DNA from: Rhizobacter sp.
GTDB taxonomy: Bacteria; Pseudomonadota; Gammaproteobacteria; Burkholderiales; Burkholderiaceae_C
Assembly (NCBI GenBank): GCA_017881025.1
Contig: JADGRJ010000005.1
Location: 1 to 49,371, forward strand
DNA length: 49,371 nt
Direction of reading: 5' to 3'
Part shown: one piece after another, positions 18,565-27,436 of the stretch
Position numbering within the stretch: the stretch's first letter is position 1
Layout: each line of letters starts with the position of its first letter
Notes under the pieces: generated by a model
What the model saw: only the letters and a program-made list of their open reading frames with translations
What the model was told of the DNA's origin: nothing
The model's database searches: none
Made by a program: the position numbers and the translations under genes

Positions 18565-21500
18565 ATGCTTCTCCCCGACATCGCCCCCGGCAAGCGCTTC
18601 GCGCTGCCCCGCCCGCCCGGTTCGGCCGACGCCCAGCTGCTCGCCCGCTTCGCCGAGAAGGAGCGCGCCCGCGCCAAGGTCGTCGCGATCTTCACTGCCG
18701 AGCCCGCTGACGCGCAGCGGCTGGCCGACGAGATCCCGTTCTTCGCGCCCACCTTGCGAGTCGCCGTCTTCCCCGACTGGGAGACGCTGCCCTACGACAC
18801 CTTCTCGCCGCACGAGGACCTGATCTCGGAGCGGCTGGCGACGCTCTGGCGAATCCGCCGCGGCGACGTCGACGTGGTCCTGATGCCGGCGACGACGGCG
18901 CTGGTCCGCCTCGCGCCGCCGGCGTTCATGGCCGGCTACACCTTCCACTTCACGACCAAGCAGCGCCTCGACGAAGCCGCGCTGAAGGCACAGCTCACCC
19001 TCGCCGGCTACACCCACGTGAGCCAGGTCGTCTCGCCCGGCGAGTACGCGGTGCGCGGCGGCCTGATCGATCTGTTCCCGATGGGCTCGGCGGTGCCGTA
19101 CCGCGTCGACCTGTTCGGCGACGAGATCGATTCGATCCGCACCTTCGATCCCGACACGCAGCGAAGCCTCTATCCGGTGCCCGAGGTGCGTCTGCTGCCC
19201 GGCCGCGAGTTCCCGATGGACGAGCCGTCGCGCAACGCCTTCCGGGCGCGCTGGCGCGAGCGCTTCGAGGGCGACCCGACCAAGGTCCGCCTCTACAAGG
19301 ACATCGGCGCCGGCATCGCTACCGCCGGGATCGAGTTCTACCTGCCGCTCTTCTTCGACGCGACCGCGACCGTCTTCGACTACCTCGGCGCCGAGGCGAC
19401 GCTCGTCCTGCACGGCGAGATCGACGAGGCGCTGCAGCGCTTCTGGGCCGACACGCGCGAGCGCCATCGCTTCTTCCAGCACGACCGCGAGCGGCCGATC
19501 CTGCCACCGGAAGCGCTGTTCCTCAAGCCGGAGGAGTTCTTCACGGCATGCGGCGAGCACGCGCAGCTCTCGCTGCGCGGCAAGAGCGAAGAGGACCGCC
19601 CGTGGGCGAGCGCCCTGCCCGACCTCAGCGTCGACCGCGGCGCGCCCGAGCCGCTGAAGCGTTTGCAGAGCCATGTCGCGGCGACGCCGCATCGCGTCCT
19701 CATCGTCGCCGAGAGCGAGGGCCGGCGCGAGAGCCTGCTCGAGCTGCTGCGCGACAGCCGCATCGACCCGCCGAGCGTCGCGACGCTCGCCGAGTTCGAG
19801 TCGGGCGATGAGCGCTTCGCGATCGCCGTCGCGCCGTTGGCGCAAGGCTTCGCCGCGCGACGCGAAGGCGGCGGCGCGGACGACGCGCAAACGATCGAGT
19901 TCGTCACCGAGACCGAGCTGTTCGCGATGGCGCCGGGCGCGCGCCGGCGTCGCCGCCAGGAACAGACGAGCGACGTCAACGCCCTGATCAAGGACCTCTC
20001 CGAGCTCAAGGTCGGCGATCCGGTCGTCCACGTCAACCACGGCATCGGCCGCTACCTCGGCCTGACGACGATCGCCCTCGGCGGCGACGAGAGCGAAGCC
20101 GGCGAGTTCCTCCAGCTCGAGTACGCCGACAAGGCGACGCTCTACGTGCCGGTCGCGCAGCTGCACCTGATCGCGCGCTACACCGGCGTCAGCGCCGAGG
20201 AAGCGCCGCTGCACAAGCTCGGCTCGGGGCAATGGGACAAGGCGCGCAGGAAGGCCGCCGAACAGGTTCGCGACACCGCCGCCGAGCTCCTGAACCTCTA
20301 CGCGCGCCGCGCCGCGCGCGAGGGCTTCGCGTTCCGCTTCCAGCCGCACGACTACGAGGCGTTCGCGGCGAGCTTCGGCTTCGACGAGACGCCCGACCAG
20401 CACGCCGCGATCCACGCCGTCATCCAGGACATGGTCTCGCCGCGGCCGATGGACCGCCTCGTCTGCGGCGACGTCGGCTTCGGCAAGACCGAGGTCGCCC
20501 TGCGCGCCGCCTTCGTCGCCGTCAACGGCGGCAAGCAGGTCGCGATCCTGGCGCCGACGACGCTGCTCGCCGAGCAGCACCACCAGAACATCACCGACCG
20601 CTTCGGCAAGTGGCCGATCAAGGTCGCCGAGCTGTCGCGCTTTCGCTCGCCGAAGGAAGTCAAGGCGGCGCTCGAAGGGCTCGCCGACGGCACGGTCGAC
20701 ATCGTCGTCGGCACGCACAAGCTGCTCTCGGCCGACGTCAAGTTCAAGCGGCTCGGCCTGCTCGTGATCGACGAGGAGCACCGCTTCGGCGTGCGCCACA
20801 AGGAGCAGATGAAGGCGCTGCGCGCCGAGGTCGACGTGCTGACGCTGACGGCGACGCCGATCCCGCGCACGCTGGGCATGGCGCTCGAGGGATTGCGCGA
20901 CCTGTCGGTGATCGCGACCGCGCCCGAGAGGCGCCTGGCGATCAAGACCTTCGTTCGCAGCGAGGGGTCGAGCACGATCAGGGAAGCCGTCCTGCGCGAG
21001 CTCAAGCGCGGCGGCCAGGTCTACTTCCTCCACAACGACGTGCAGACGATCGAGCACCGGCGCGAAACGCTGCAGGCGCTCGTCCCCGAGGCGCGGATCG
21101 CCGTCGCCCACGGCCAGATGCCCGAGCGCGAGCTCGAGCGCGTGATGCGCGACTTCGTCGCCCAGCGCCACAACGTCCTGCTCTGCTCGACGATCATCGA
21201 GACCGGAATCGACGTGCCGAGCGCCAACACGATCGTCATCAGCCGCGCCGACAAGTTCGGGCTGGCGCAATTGCATCAGCTGCGCGGTCGCGTCGGCCGC
21301 TCGCACCACCAGGCCTACGCCTACCTCCTGGTCCCCGACATCGAGGGCCTGTCGAAGGCGGCAGCGCAGCGGCTCGAGGCGATCCAGCAGATGGAAGAGC
21401 TCGGCTCGGGCTTCTACCTGGCGATGCACGACCTCGAGATCCGCGGCGCCGGCGAGGTGCTCGGCGACAACCAGAGCGGCAACATGATGGAAGTCGGCTT

Positions 21501-22038
21501 CCAGCTCTACAACGACATGCTCGCCGAGGCGGTGCGGTCGCTGAAGAACGGTCGCGAGCCCGACCTGCTGGCGCCGCTCTCGGCCGTCACCGAGATCAAC
21601 CTGCATTCGCCCGCGCTCCTGCCCGACGCGTACTGCGGCGACGTCCACATCCGCTTGTCGCTCTACAAGCGTCTCGCCAGCGCGAACAAGGCCGAGCAGA
21701 TCGACGCTCTGCTCGAGGAGATCACCGACCGCTTCGGCAAGCTGCCGCCGCAGGCGCAGGCGCTCTTCGACGTGCACCGCCTGCGCGTCCTCGCCAAGGC
21801 GTACGGCGTGGCGAGGATCGACGCCGGCGACACCGTGACGACGATCACTTTCGCGCCGAACCCGCCGATCGAGGCGAGCCGCATCATCGAGCTGGTGCAG
21901 AACAACCGCCACATCAAGCTCGCCGGCAACGAGAAGCTGCGCATCGAGCGGCCCGCCGCCGAGGTGCGCGACCGCGTCCAGCTCGTCCGCGACGTGCTGC
22001 GCTCGCTCGGCGCGCCGCGAATGCTGGAAGCGGCGTGA
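18565..22038 (+). CDS. mfd: Transcription-repair coupling factor Mfd (1157 aa)
   Basis: Mfd releases RNA polymerase stalled at lesions and recruits UvrA. The N-terminal UvrB-like module starts with PGSADAQLLARF and LPYDTFSPHEDLIS. The RNA-polymerase-interacting CarD-like domain has GDPVVHVNHGIGRYLGL. The RecG-like helicase core has Walker A GDVGFGKTEVA, the DEEHRFG box and TATPIPRTLGM. The conserved C-terminal TRCF domain includes IRGAGEVLGDNQSG. Length equals that of E. coli Mfd (about 1150). Its stop overlaps the serB GTG start in GTGA. A 1204-codon open frame lies antisense to it but is only a composition effect. Confidence 0.98.
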   Translation: MLLPDIAPGKRFALPRPPGSADAQLLARFAEKERARAKVVAIFTAEPADAQRLADEIPFFAPTLRVAVFPDWETLPYDTFSPHEDLISERLATLWRIRRGDVDVVLMPATTALVRLAPPAFMAGYTFHFTTKQRLDEAALKAQLTLAGYTHVSQVVSPGEYAVRGGLIDLFPMGSAVPYRVDLFGDEIDSIRTFDPDTQRSLYPVPEVRLLPGREFPMDEPSRNAFRARWRERFEGDPTKVRLYKDIGAGIATAGIEFYLPLFFDATATVFDYLGAEATLVLHGEIDEALQRFWADTRERHRFFQHDRERPILPPEALFLKPEEFFTACGEHAQLSLRGKSEEDRPWASALPDLSVDRGAPEPLKRLQSHVAATPHRVLIVAESEGRRESLLELLRDSRIDPPSVATLAEFESGDERFAIAVAPLAQGFAARREGGGADDAQTIEFVTETELFAMAPGARRRRRQEQTSDVNALIKDLSELKVGDPVVHVNHGIGRYLGLTTIALGGDESEAGEFLQLEYADKATLYVPVAQLHLIARYTGVSAEEAPLHKLGSGQWDKARRKAAEQVRDTAAELLNLYARRAAREGFAFRFQPHDYEAFAASFGFDETPDQHAAIHAVIQDMVSPRPMDRLVCGDVGFGKTEVALRAAFVAVNGGKQVAILAPTTLLAEQHHQNITDRFGKWPIKVAELSRFRSPKEVKAALEGLADGTVDIVVGTHKLLSADVKFKRLGLLVIDEEHRFGVRHKEQMKALRAEVDVLTLTATPIPRTLGMALEGLRDLSVIATAPERRLAIKTFVRSEGSSTIREAVLRELKRGGQVYFLHNDVQTIEHRRETLQALVPEARIAVAHGQMPERELERVMRDFVAQRHNVLLCSTIIETGIDVPSANTIVISRADKFGLAQLHQLRGRVGRSHHQAYAYLLVPDIEGLSKAAAQRLEAIQQMEELGSGFYLAMHDLEIRGAGEVLGDNQSGNMMEVGFQLYNDMLAEAVRSLKNGREPDLLAPLSAVTEINLHSPALLPDAYCGDVHIRLSLYKRLASANKAEQIDALLEEITDRFGKLPPQAQALFDVHRLRVLAKAYGVARIDAGDTVTTITFAPNPPIEASRIIELVQNNRHIKLAGNEKLRIERPAAEVRDRVQLVRDVLRSLGAPRMLEAA

Positions 22039-22745
22039 GCGACGCCGTCGCGCCCGGGCTCGTCGTGCGCGGCTTCGCGCCGCCGCTTCGCCTCGCCGAC
22101 TTCCGCCTGATCGCGTTCGACATGGACTCGACGCTGATCGCGATCGAATGCGTCGACGAGATCGCCGACGTCGCCGGCAAGAAGGCCGAGGTCGCGGCGA
22201 TCACCGAAGCGGCGATGCGCGGCGAGATCGCCGACTACAAGGAAAGCCTGCGCCGCCGCGTCGCGCTCCTGAAGGGCGTTCCTGCCGCGGCGCTGCAGCG
22301 CGTCTACGACGAGCGGCTGCGCTTCAACCCGGGCGCCGAGCGGCTCGTCGCGGCGTGCAAGGCGTCAGGCCTGAAGACGCTCCTCGTCTCGGGCGGCTTC
22401 ACCTTTTTCACCGACCGCGTCCGCGACCGGCTCGGCTTCGACTTCACGCGCAGCAACGTCCTCGAGATCGCGGACGGCGCGCTCACCGGGAGGCTGGTCT
22501 ACCAGTCCTGGGGCGACATCTGCGACGGCGCCGAGAAACGGAAGATGCTGCTCGTGACCTGCGCCGCGCTGGCGATCTCACCGTCGCGATCGATCGCCGT
22601 CGGCGACGGCGCGAACGACCTGCCGATGATGGCCGCGGCCGGTCTCTCGGTCGCGTATCACGCCAAGCCGAAGGTGCGCGAGGCCGCGATGGTCGCGATC
22701 GACGACGGTGGCCTCGACCGCCTGCTGGAAGTCGTCACGCCCTGA
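22035..22745 (+). CDS. serB: Phosphoserine phosphatase SerB (236 aa)
   Basis: SerB is a HAD-superfamily phosphatase, the last step of serine synthesis. Motif I is DMDSTLI with nucleophile Asp 29 and Asp 31. The cap residue region VDEIADVAG is followed by motif II in LLVSGGFTFF and motif III/IV with GDGANDLPMM. It lacks the N-terminal ACT-like extension of E. coli SerB, as is usual in betaproteobacteria. The GTG start at 22035 overlaps the mfd stop, so the genes are coupled. Its last 11 bases overlap the convergent RraA-family gene. Confidence 0.96.
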   Translation: MSDAVAPGLVVRGFAPPLRLADFRLIAFDMDSTLIAIECVDEIADVAGKKAEVAAITEAAMRGEIADYKESLRRRVALLKGVPAAALQRVYDERLRFNPGAERLVAACKASGLKTLLVSGGFTFFTDRVRDRLGFDFTRSNVLEIADGALTGRLVYQSWGDICDGAEKRKMLLVTCAALAISPSRSIAVGDGANDLPMMAAAGLSVAYHAKPKVREAAMVAIDDGGLDRLLEVVTP

Positions 22746-23235
22746 GGACGACGATGCCGTCACGGTCGGCGTAGAGACGGTCGCCCGGGCGGATCCAGAC
22801 GCCCTGCACCTGGACCGCGACGTCGCGCTCGCCCTGCTGGCGCTTCTCGGTCGGGATCGGGACCAGCGCCAGCGCCCGGATGCCGACGAGCGTCGCCTCG
22901 AGCTCGGCGGCATCGCGCACCGCGCCGTCGACGACGACGCCGGCCCAGCCGTGCTTGGCCGCCGCCGCGGCGATGTTGCCGCCGACGAGCGCGCGGCGCA
23001 GCGACGCGCCGCCGTCGACGACGAGGACGCGGCCGCGGCCCGGTTCGTCGAGCGCGGCCTTGACGAGCGAGTTGTCCTCGAAGCACTTGACGGTCGCGAC
23101 GTCGCCGGCGAACGCCTCGACGCCGCCATAGTCGCGAAAGACCGGCGGCAGGACGAAGAAGGTCGTGCCGACGTCGCCCTTGTGGGCATCGCAGAGGTCG
23201 CAGGTCGAGAACGCGGCGGCGGGCGTGGTCGTCAT
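22735..23235 (-). CDS. rraA: RraA-family protein (166 aa)
   Basis: The sequence aligns end to end with RraA: ATVKCFEDNSLVKAAL, GRGRVLVVDGGASLRRAL, then the GNIAAAAAKHGWAGVVVDG segment, and GDRLYADRDGIVVL at the end. E. coli RraA inhibits RNase E. The same fold includes 4-hydroxy-4-methyl-2-oxoglutarate/oxaloacetate aldolases, which need an Arg-Asp pair. Here Arg 107-Asp 108 (DGAVRDAAEL) is present where E. coli RraA has Arg-Gln, so a class II aldolase or decarboxylase activity is possible. The start overlaps the stop of the upstream ThDP enzyme in ATGA, suggesting a joint metabolic role. Either function remains open. Confidence 0.88.
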   Translation of the reverse strand: MTTTPAAAFSTCDLCDAHKGDVGTTFFVLPPVFRDYGGVEAFAGDVATVKCFEDNSLVKAALDEPGRGRVLVVDGGASLRRALVGGNIAAAAAKHGWAGVVVDGAVRDAAELEATLVGIRALALVPIPTEKRQQGERDVAVQVQGVWIRPGDRLYADRDGIVVLRA

Positions 23236-24989
23236 GGCGTGACCGACGTCGAGGAGGCGCGATCGTCCGCGAGGCGCGCTTCGGCCTTGCGCCGGATTGC
23301 CGCGAGCGTCGTCCGGCTCGTGATCACGTCGGCGTCGAGCTTGAGGTGGATCAGCGCCGGCCGGCCGGCCGCGAGCGCCGCGCGCAGCGCCGGCTCGAAC
23401 GCGGCAGTCGTGTCGACGCGCACGCTCGCCCACCAGCCGTAGGCGCGCGCGAGCGCGGCGAAGTCGGGGTTGCCGAGGTCCGATCCCGAGACCCGGCCCG
23501 GGTACTCGCGCTCCTGGTGCATGCGGATCGTGCCGTAGCTGCCGTTGTCGACGACGATGCTGACGAGCTTGCCCGCGCCCTGGCCCGCGCCATGCGCGAC
23601 CGCGGTCGCGAGCTCCTGGCCGGTCATCAAGAAGTCGCCGTCGCCGGCGAGGTTGACGACGGTGCGCTCCGGTTCGAGCAGCGCCGCCGCGACCGCCGCC
23701 GGAACGCCGTAGCCCATCGCCCCGGAAGTCGGCGCGAGATGCGTGCGGCCAGCGTGGCGCAGGCCGACGAAGCGGTGGAATCGGCTCAGCCAGCCGGCGA
23801 AGTTGCCGGCGCCGTTGGTGAAGATCGTGTCGACGGGGACGCAGCGATCGATCGCCCGCACGACTTCGGCCATGTCGAGCGGCGCGACCGGCGTCGGCAC
23901 GAGGTTGGCCTCGTAATCAGCGTGCGCCGCCGCCGTCCAGGCCGACCAGCGGATCGTTGCCGGCGCTTCGAGCGTCGCGAGCGCCGGCGCGGCGCACGCC
24001 ATCGACGAATTGATCGCCAGGTCGGCGGCGTAGACGCGGCCGAGTTCCTCGGCGCCGGCGTGGACGTGGACGAGCCGCTGGCGCGGCTTCGGCGGCACGA
24101 GCAGCTCGTAGCCGCCGGTCGTCATCTCGCCGAGGCGCGGGCCGATGGCGACGATCAGGTCTGCCTCGCTGATGCGCGCCGCGAGCTTGGGATTGATGCC
24201 GATGCCGACGTCGCCGGCGTAGTTCGGGTGTCGGTTGTCGAACACGTCCTGGAATCGGAACGCGCAGCCGACCGGCAGCTGCCAGCGCTCGGCGAAGCGT
24301 TCGAGCGCCTCGCACGCGGTCGCGGTCCAGCCGCTGCCCCCGGCGATGACGAAGGGACGCTCGGCGGCGACGAGCAACTCGCGCAGGCACGCGAGCGCTT
24401 CGGGCGCGGGCGCCGCGAGCGCGGGCTCGATTCGATCGAGCACCGCCGCGGAAGTCGGCGTCGCCAGCATGTCTTCCGGCAGGACGAGGACGACCGGTCC
24501 CGGCCGCCCCTGCATCGCGACGTGAAAGGCGCGGCCGACGTATTCCGGCAGGCGATCGGCGTCGTGCACCTCGCCAACCCACTTGGCGAAGCCGAGCGTC
24601 CCCGGGCCGAGCATCTGCCGGTAGTCGACCTCCTGGAACGCCTCGCGATCGCGCTGGCTGCTCGCGACCTGGCCGATGAAGAGGATCATCGGCGTCGAAT
24701 CCTGGAACGCGGTGTGGACGCCGATGGCCGCGTTGCTCGCGCCCGGCCCGCGCGTCACGAAGCAGAGTCCCGGCCGACCGGTCAGCTTGCCTTGCGCTTC
24801 GGCCATGTAGCTCGCGCCGCCCTCGTGGCGGCAGGCGACGAAACGGATGCGCTGGCGGTGCTCGTAGAAGCCGTCGAGCGCGGCGAGGAAGCTCTCGCCG
24901 GGAACGCCGAAGACGGTGGCGGCACCCTGGGCGATCAGCGCCTCGACAAGGGCATGGCCGGCGGGGCGGGCGGTGGGGGTTGGCGTCAT
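23232..24989 (-). CDS. Thiamine diphosphate-dependent enzyme, acetolactate-synthase-like (585 aa)
   Basis: All three ThDP-enzyme domains are present. The PYR domain has catalytic Glu 56 in CRHEGGASYMAEA, a central domain covers about 195-330, and the PP domain has the cofactor motif starting GDGDFLMTGQELATA and ending VVDNGSYGTIRMHQ. It resembles large-subunit acetolactate synthases and related lyases (benzoylformate decarboxylase, IolD-like hydrolases), but no ilvH-type small subunit is nearby, so it is probably a catabolic lyase or decarboxylase. It is coupled to the RraA-family gene downstream and divergent from the tetR-transporter operon. The substrate is not known. Confidence 0.9.
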   Translation of the reverse strand: MTPTPTARPAGHALVEALIAQGAATVFGVPGESFLAALDGFYEHRQRIRFVACRHEGGASYMAEAQGKLTGRPGLCFVTRGPGASNAAIGVHTAFQDSTPMILFIGQVASSQRDREAFQEVDYRQMLGPGTLGFAKWVGEVHDADRLPEYVGRAFHVAMQGRPGPVVLVLPEDMLATPTSAAVLDRIEPALAAPAPEALACLRELLVAAERPFVIAGGSGWTATACEALERFAERWQLPVGCAFRFQDVFDNRHPNYAGDVGIGINPKLAARISEADLIVAIGPRLGEMTTGGYELLVPPKPRQRLVHVHAGAEELGRVYAADLAINSSMACAAPALATLEAPATIRWSAWTAAAHADYEANLVPTPVAPLDMAEVVRAIDRCVPVDTIFTNGAGNFAGWLSRFHRFVGLRHAGRTHLAPTSGAMGYGVPAAVAAALLEPERTVVNLAGDGDFLMTGQELATAVAHGAGQGAGKLVSIVVDNGSYGTIRMHQEREYPGRVSGSDLGNPDFAALARAYGWWASVRVDTTAAFEPALRAALAAGRPALIHLKLDADVITSRTTLAAIRRKAEARLADDRASSTSVTP

Positions 24990-25079
24990 GACGGCGAGGC
25001 GGCGGCGATCCCGAGAGGATACGGGGCCTGCGTCGCGTCGTTCGCCGCTGCGTTCGATCAGGGTTCGCCCGAATGCCCT

Positions 25080-25101
25080 TAATTCACCGTTTGGTGAATT
25101 A
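25080..25101. promoter_or_regulatory. Perfect palindromic operator upstream of tetR
   Basis: TAATTCACC-GTTT-GGTGAATTA is a perfect 9-bp inverted repeat with a 4-base spacer, AT-rich in a GC-rich context. It sits between the divergent ThDP-enzyme gene and the tetR gene and is the type of site bound by TetR-family dimers. It overlaps the first codons of the longest tetR reading frame, which argues for the GTG start at 25109. Confidence 0.8.
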
Positions 25102-25108
25102 TCCCGAC

Positions 25109-25831
25109 GTGGCCTCCCGCTCCCCCGCCGTCGTCGAATTCCGCTCTCGCGATGCCGATCGCAGCCGCGAGGAGATCCTGCGCGCGGCGATGGCCGAGTT
25201 CGCCGGGCACGGCTTCGGCGGCGCCCGCATGGAGGCGATCGCCGAACGCAGCGGCGTCAACAAGAAGCTCATCTACTACTACTTCGCCGGCAAGGACGAG
25301 CTCTTCCTCGCCGTTCTCGAGCAGACCTACGCCGACATCCGCGCCGCCGAGCGCGAGCTGCACCTCGAGGCGAGCGATCCGCTCGAGGCGATCAGGAGCC
25401 TGGTCGCCTTCACCTGGCACTACTACCTCGCCCATCCCGAGTTCCTCGCCCTCCTCAACAGCGAGAACATGCACCGCGCCGGCCACCTGAAGCGCTCGCG
25501 CCGCATCCGCCAGATGAACTCGCCGCTGATCGAGGTGCTCGCCGACGTCCTCGTTCGCGGCGAGAAGAGCGGCGAGCTGCGCGCCGGGATCGACGCGATG
25601 CAGCTCTACATCTCGATCGCCGGCCTCGCCTACTTCTACCTCTCGAACAACCACACGCTGGCGGCGATCTTCGGCCACGAGCTGATGACGCCGGCGGCGC
25701 ACGCCGAGCGACTCGAGCACATGTGCGCCGTGATCCTCGGCTACGTCACCGCGCCGGCGGCGGTGGCAGCCGGGCCGCGCCGCGCGACGATTCGACTTTC
25801 CCCCGACAACGCTCTCAGGAGACAACGATGA
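25109..25831 (+). CDS. TetR/AcrR family transcriptional regulator (240 aa)
   Basis: An N-terminal TetR helix-turn-helix runs from about residue 18 to 65 (REEILRAAMAEFAGHGF, then SGVNKKLIYYYFAGKDELF). A helical ligand-binding domain of about 170 residues follows. I chose the GTG at 25109 because the alternative ATG at 25073 would place the operator palindrome inside the gene; GGTGA lies 11 bases upstream as a ribosome binding site. The stop overlaps the start of the transporter binding-protein gene (ATGA), so the regulator is co-translated with the operon it probably represses. The inducer is likely the imported compound or a breakdown product (inference). Confidence 0.9.
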   Translation: MASRSPAVVEFRSRDADRSREEILRAAMAEFAGHGFGGARMEAIAERSGVNKKLIYYYFAGKDELFLAVLEQTYADIRAAERELHLEASDPLEAIRSLVAFTWHYYLAHPEFLALLNSENMHRAGHLKRSRRIRQMNSPLIEVLADVLVRGEKSGELRAGIDAMQLYISIAGLAYFYLSNNHTLAAIFGHELMTPAAHAERLEHMCAVILGYVTAPAAVAAGPRRATIRLSPDNALRRQR

Positions 25832-26838
25832 AAAGCCTTCGCCCCAGCCGCCGCGTCGCCCTCGCCGCGATCCTCGCCGTCGCGAGCAGCGGCGCGCTCG
25901 CCCAGAACTGGAAGCCGACCCGCCCGATCAACCTGATCGTGCCGTGGGCAGCCGGCGGCTCGACCGACCAGATTACGCGCGTCACCGCCGCCGAGCTCGA
26001 AAAGACGCTCGGCCAGACGATCGTCATCGTCAACCAGCCCGGCGCCTCGGGCTCGATCGGCACCAAGAGCGCGTTCGACGCAGCGCGCGACGGCTACACC
26101 TGGACGGCAGGCGCGGCGCAGGACCTCGGCCCCTACCAGACGCTCGGCTCGCTGAACGCGAGCATCAAGGACTGGAACCTCTTCCTCACCGTCGCCAACA
26201 TCCAGGTGATCGGCGTCAATCCCGCGACGCCGTACCAGAACCCGAAGCAGCTGTTCGACGCGATGAAGGCCAAGCCGAACGCGATCCCGGTGGCGACGGC
26301 GGGCGTCACGTCGGCCGGGCACAACGCGATGGAGCTGATCGCCAAGGCGACCGGCGTGACCTATCGTCACGTCACCTACGACGGCGGCAACCCGGCGGTC
26401 GTCGCCACCGTCGCCGGCGAGGCCGAGGTGACGACGCAGCTCGCCGTCGAGCAGGCCGACATGATCCGCGGCAAGCGGCTGCGCCCGCTCGCGACGGTGA
26501 GCGACCGGCCGCTCGAGCTCGAGGGCTACGGCACGATCCCGCCGCTGTCGCAGACGCTGCCCGGCTTCACGGCGCCGGCCAACTACTTCGGCATCTTCAT
26601 CCCGAAGGGCGTTCCCGACGACATCGTCAAGACGATCGAGAAGGCCTGGGTCGAGACCATCAGCAAGAGCGAAGCGATCAAGAAGTACGCGACGAGCCGC
26701 GGCGCCCTGTTCGCGCCGTCGTCGGGCGAGGCCGCGCAGAAGGCGGTGTTCCCGGCGATCCAGGCCAACGCCTGGCTGCTCTTCAACGGCGGCAAGGCGA
26801 AGGTGTCTCCGGACACCGTCGGCATCCCGAAGCCCTGA
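25828..26838 (+). CDS. Tripartite tricarboxylate transporter substrate-binding protein, Bug/TctC family (336 aa)
   Basis: A signal peptide (residues 1-25, ending GALA) precedes a Bug-type periplasmic binding protein: the N-terminal NLIVPWAAGGSTDQ motif, then VNQPGASGSIGT, and a venus-flytrap fold overall. Bug proteins bind carboxylated solutes and deliver them to a TctA/TctB membrane complex, whose genes follow directly. AGGAG lies about 7 bases before the ATG. It is in a one-strand run with tetR upstream and tctB 23 bp downstream. The ligand cannot be read from sequence; neighbouring enzymes suggest a hydroxylated acid or cyclitol derivative. Confidence 0.94.
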   Translation: MKSLRPSRRVALAAILAVASSGALAQNWKPTRPINLIVPWAAGGSTDQITRVTAAELEKTLGQTIVIVNQPGASGSIGTKSAFDAARDGYTWTAGAAQDLGPYQTLGSLNASIKDWNLFLTVANIQVIGVNPATPYQNPKQLFDAMKAKPNAIPVATAGVTSAGHNAMELIAKATGVTYRHVTYDGGNPAVVATVAGEAEVTTQLAVEQADMIRGKRLRPLATVSDRPLELEGYGTIPPLSQTLPGFTAPANYFGIFIPKGVPDDIVKTIEKAWVETISKSEAIKKYATSRGALFAPSSGEAAQKAVFPAIQANAWLLFNGGKAKVSPDTVGIPKP

Positions 26839-26861
26839 ACCGACGTCGCCGGAGCACGCCA

Positions 26862-27416
26862 ATGTCGATGAGCGGCGACGTCGTCTACGCGGACCTTCCG
26901 CCCGAGGAGGCGCGCGCCGTTGCCGCGAGCGAGCTGCGCGGCGGCCTGGCCTGGACGGTGTTCGGCGTCGCCGTGCTCGCGCTCTCGCTGCGCATGGACC
27001 GGCTCGAGGCGCAGCACATCAACCCGTACACCGTGCCCGGCCTCCTGCCCGGCCTGCTCGGCATCGTCACGATCCTGCTCGGCGCGCTGATGGCGCTGCG
27101 CAGCTGGCGGCGCGGCGGCCGCTTCGTCGGCGGGCCGCGGCTGGCGATGAGCGGCGTCGCGCTGCGCCGCCTCGCCCTCGTCGTCGGCCTGATCGTCGCG
27201 TACACCGTCGTCCTTCTCGGCCACGGGCTGCCGTTCTGGGCCGGCGCGACGATCTACGTGACGGCGTCGATCGTCCTGCTGCAAGCGCCGCAGCGAGCTG
27301 CCGAAGGGCGCGGGCTGACGCTGCGCGAGACCGCGGTCGCGCTCGCGATCGGCCTCGCCTCGGGCTGGATCATCACGGGGGTGTTCCAGGACGCGTTCCT
27401 GGTCCGTCTCCCCTGA
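26862..27416 (+). CDS. Tripartite tricarboxylate transporter small membrane subunit, TctB family (184 aa)
   Basis: Four hydrophobic segments (about 30-45, 58-78, 103-123 and 127-175 with two spans) and the GLLPGLLGIVTILLGALMAL stretch fit TctB. Length is typical (140-190). The N-terminal 25 residues are acidic and presumably cytoplasmic. GGAG precedes the ATG by about 7 bases. It lies between the binding protein and TctA genes, as in known ttt operons. Confidence 0.88.
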   Translation: MSMSGDVVYADLPPEEARAVAASELRGGLAWTVFGVAVLALSLRMDRLEAQHINPYTVPGLLPGLLGIVTILLGALMALRSWRRGGRFVGGPRLAMSGVALRRLALVVGLIVAYTVVLLGHGLPFWAGATIYVTASIVLLQAPQRAAEGRGLTLRETAVALAIGLASGWIITGVFQDAFLVRLP

Positions 27417-27436
27417 CCCGACGGACCGAGGTCACC

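Noticed and set aside
18298-21912. A 1204-codon open frame antisense to mfd
   Set aside because: Its translation is low-complexity (Arg, Glu, Asp, Ala, Leu, Val rich), has no domain, and mirrors the codon pattern of mfd; long antisense frames are expected at this GC content.
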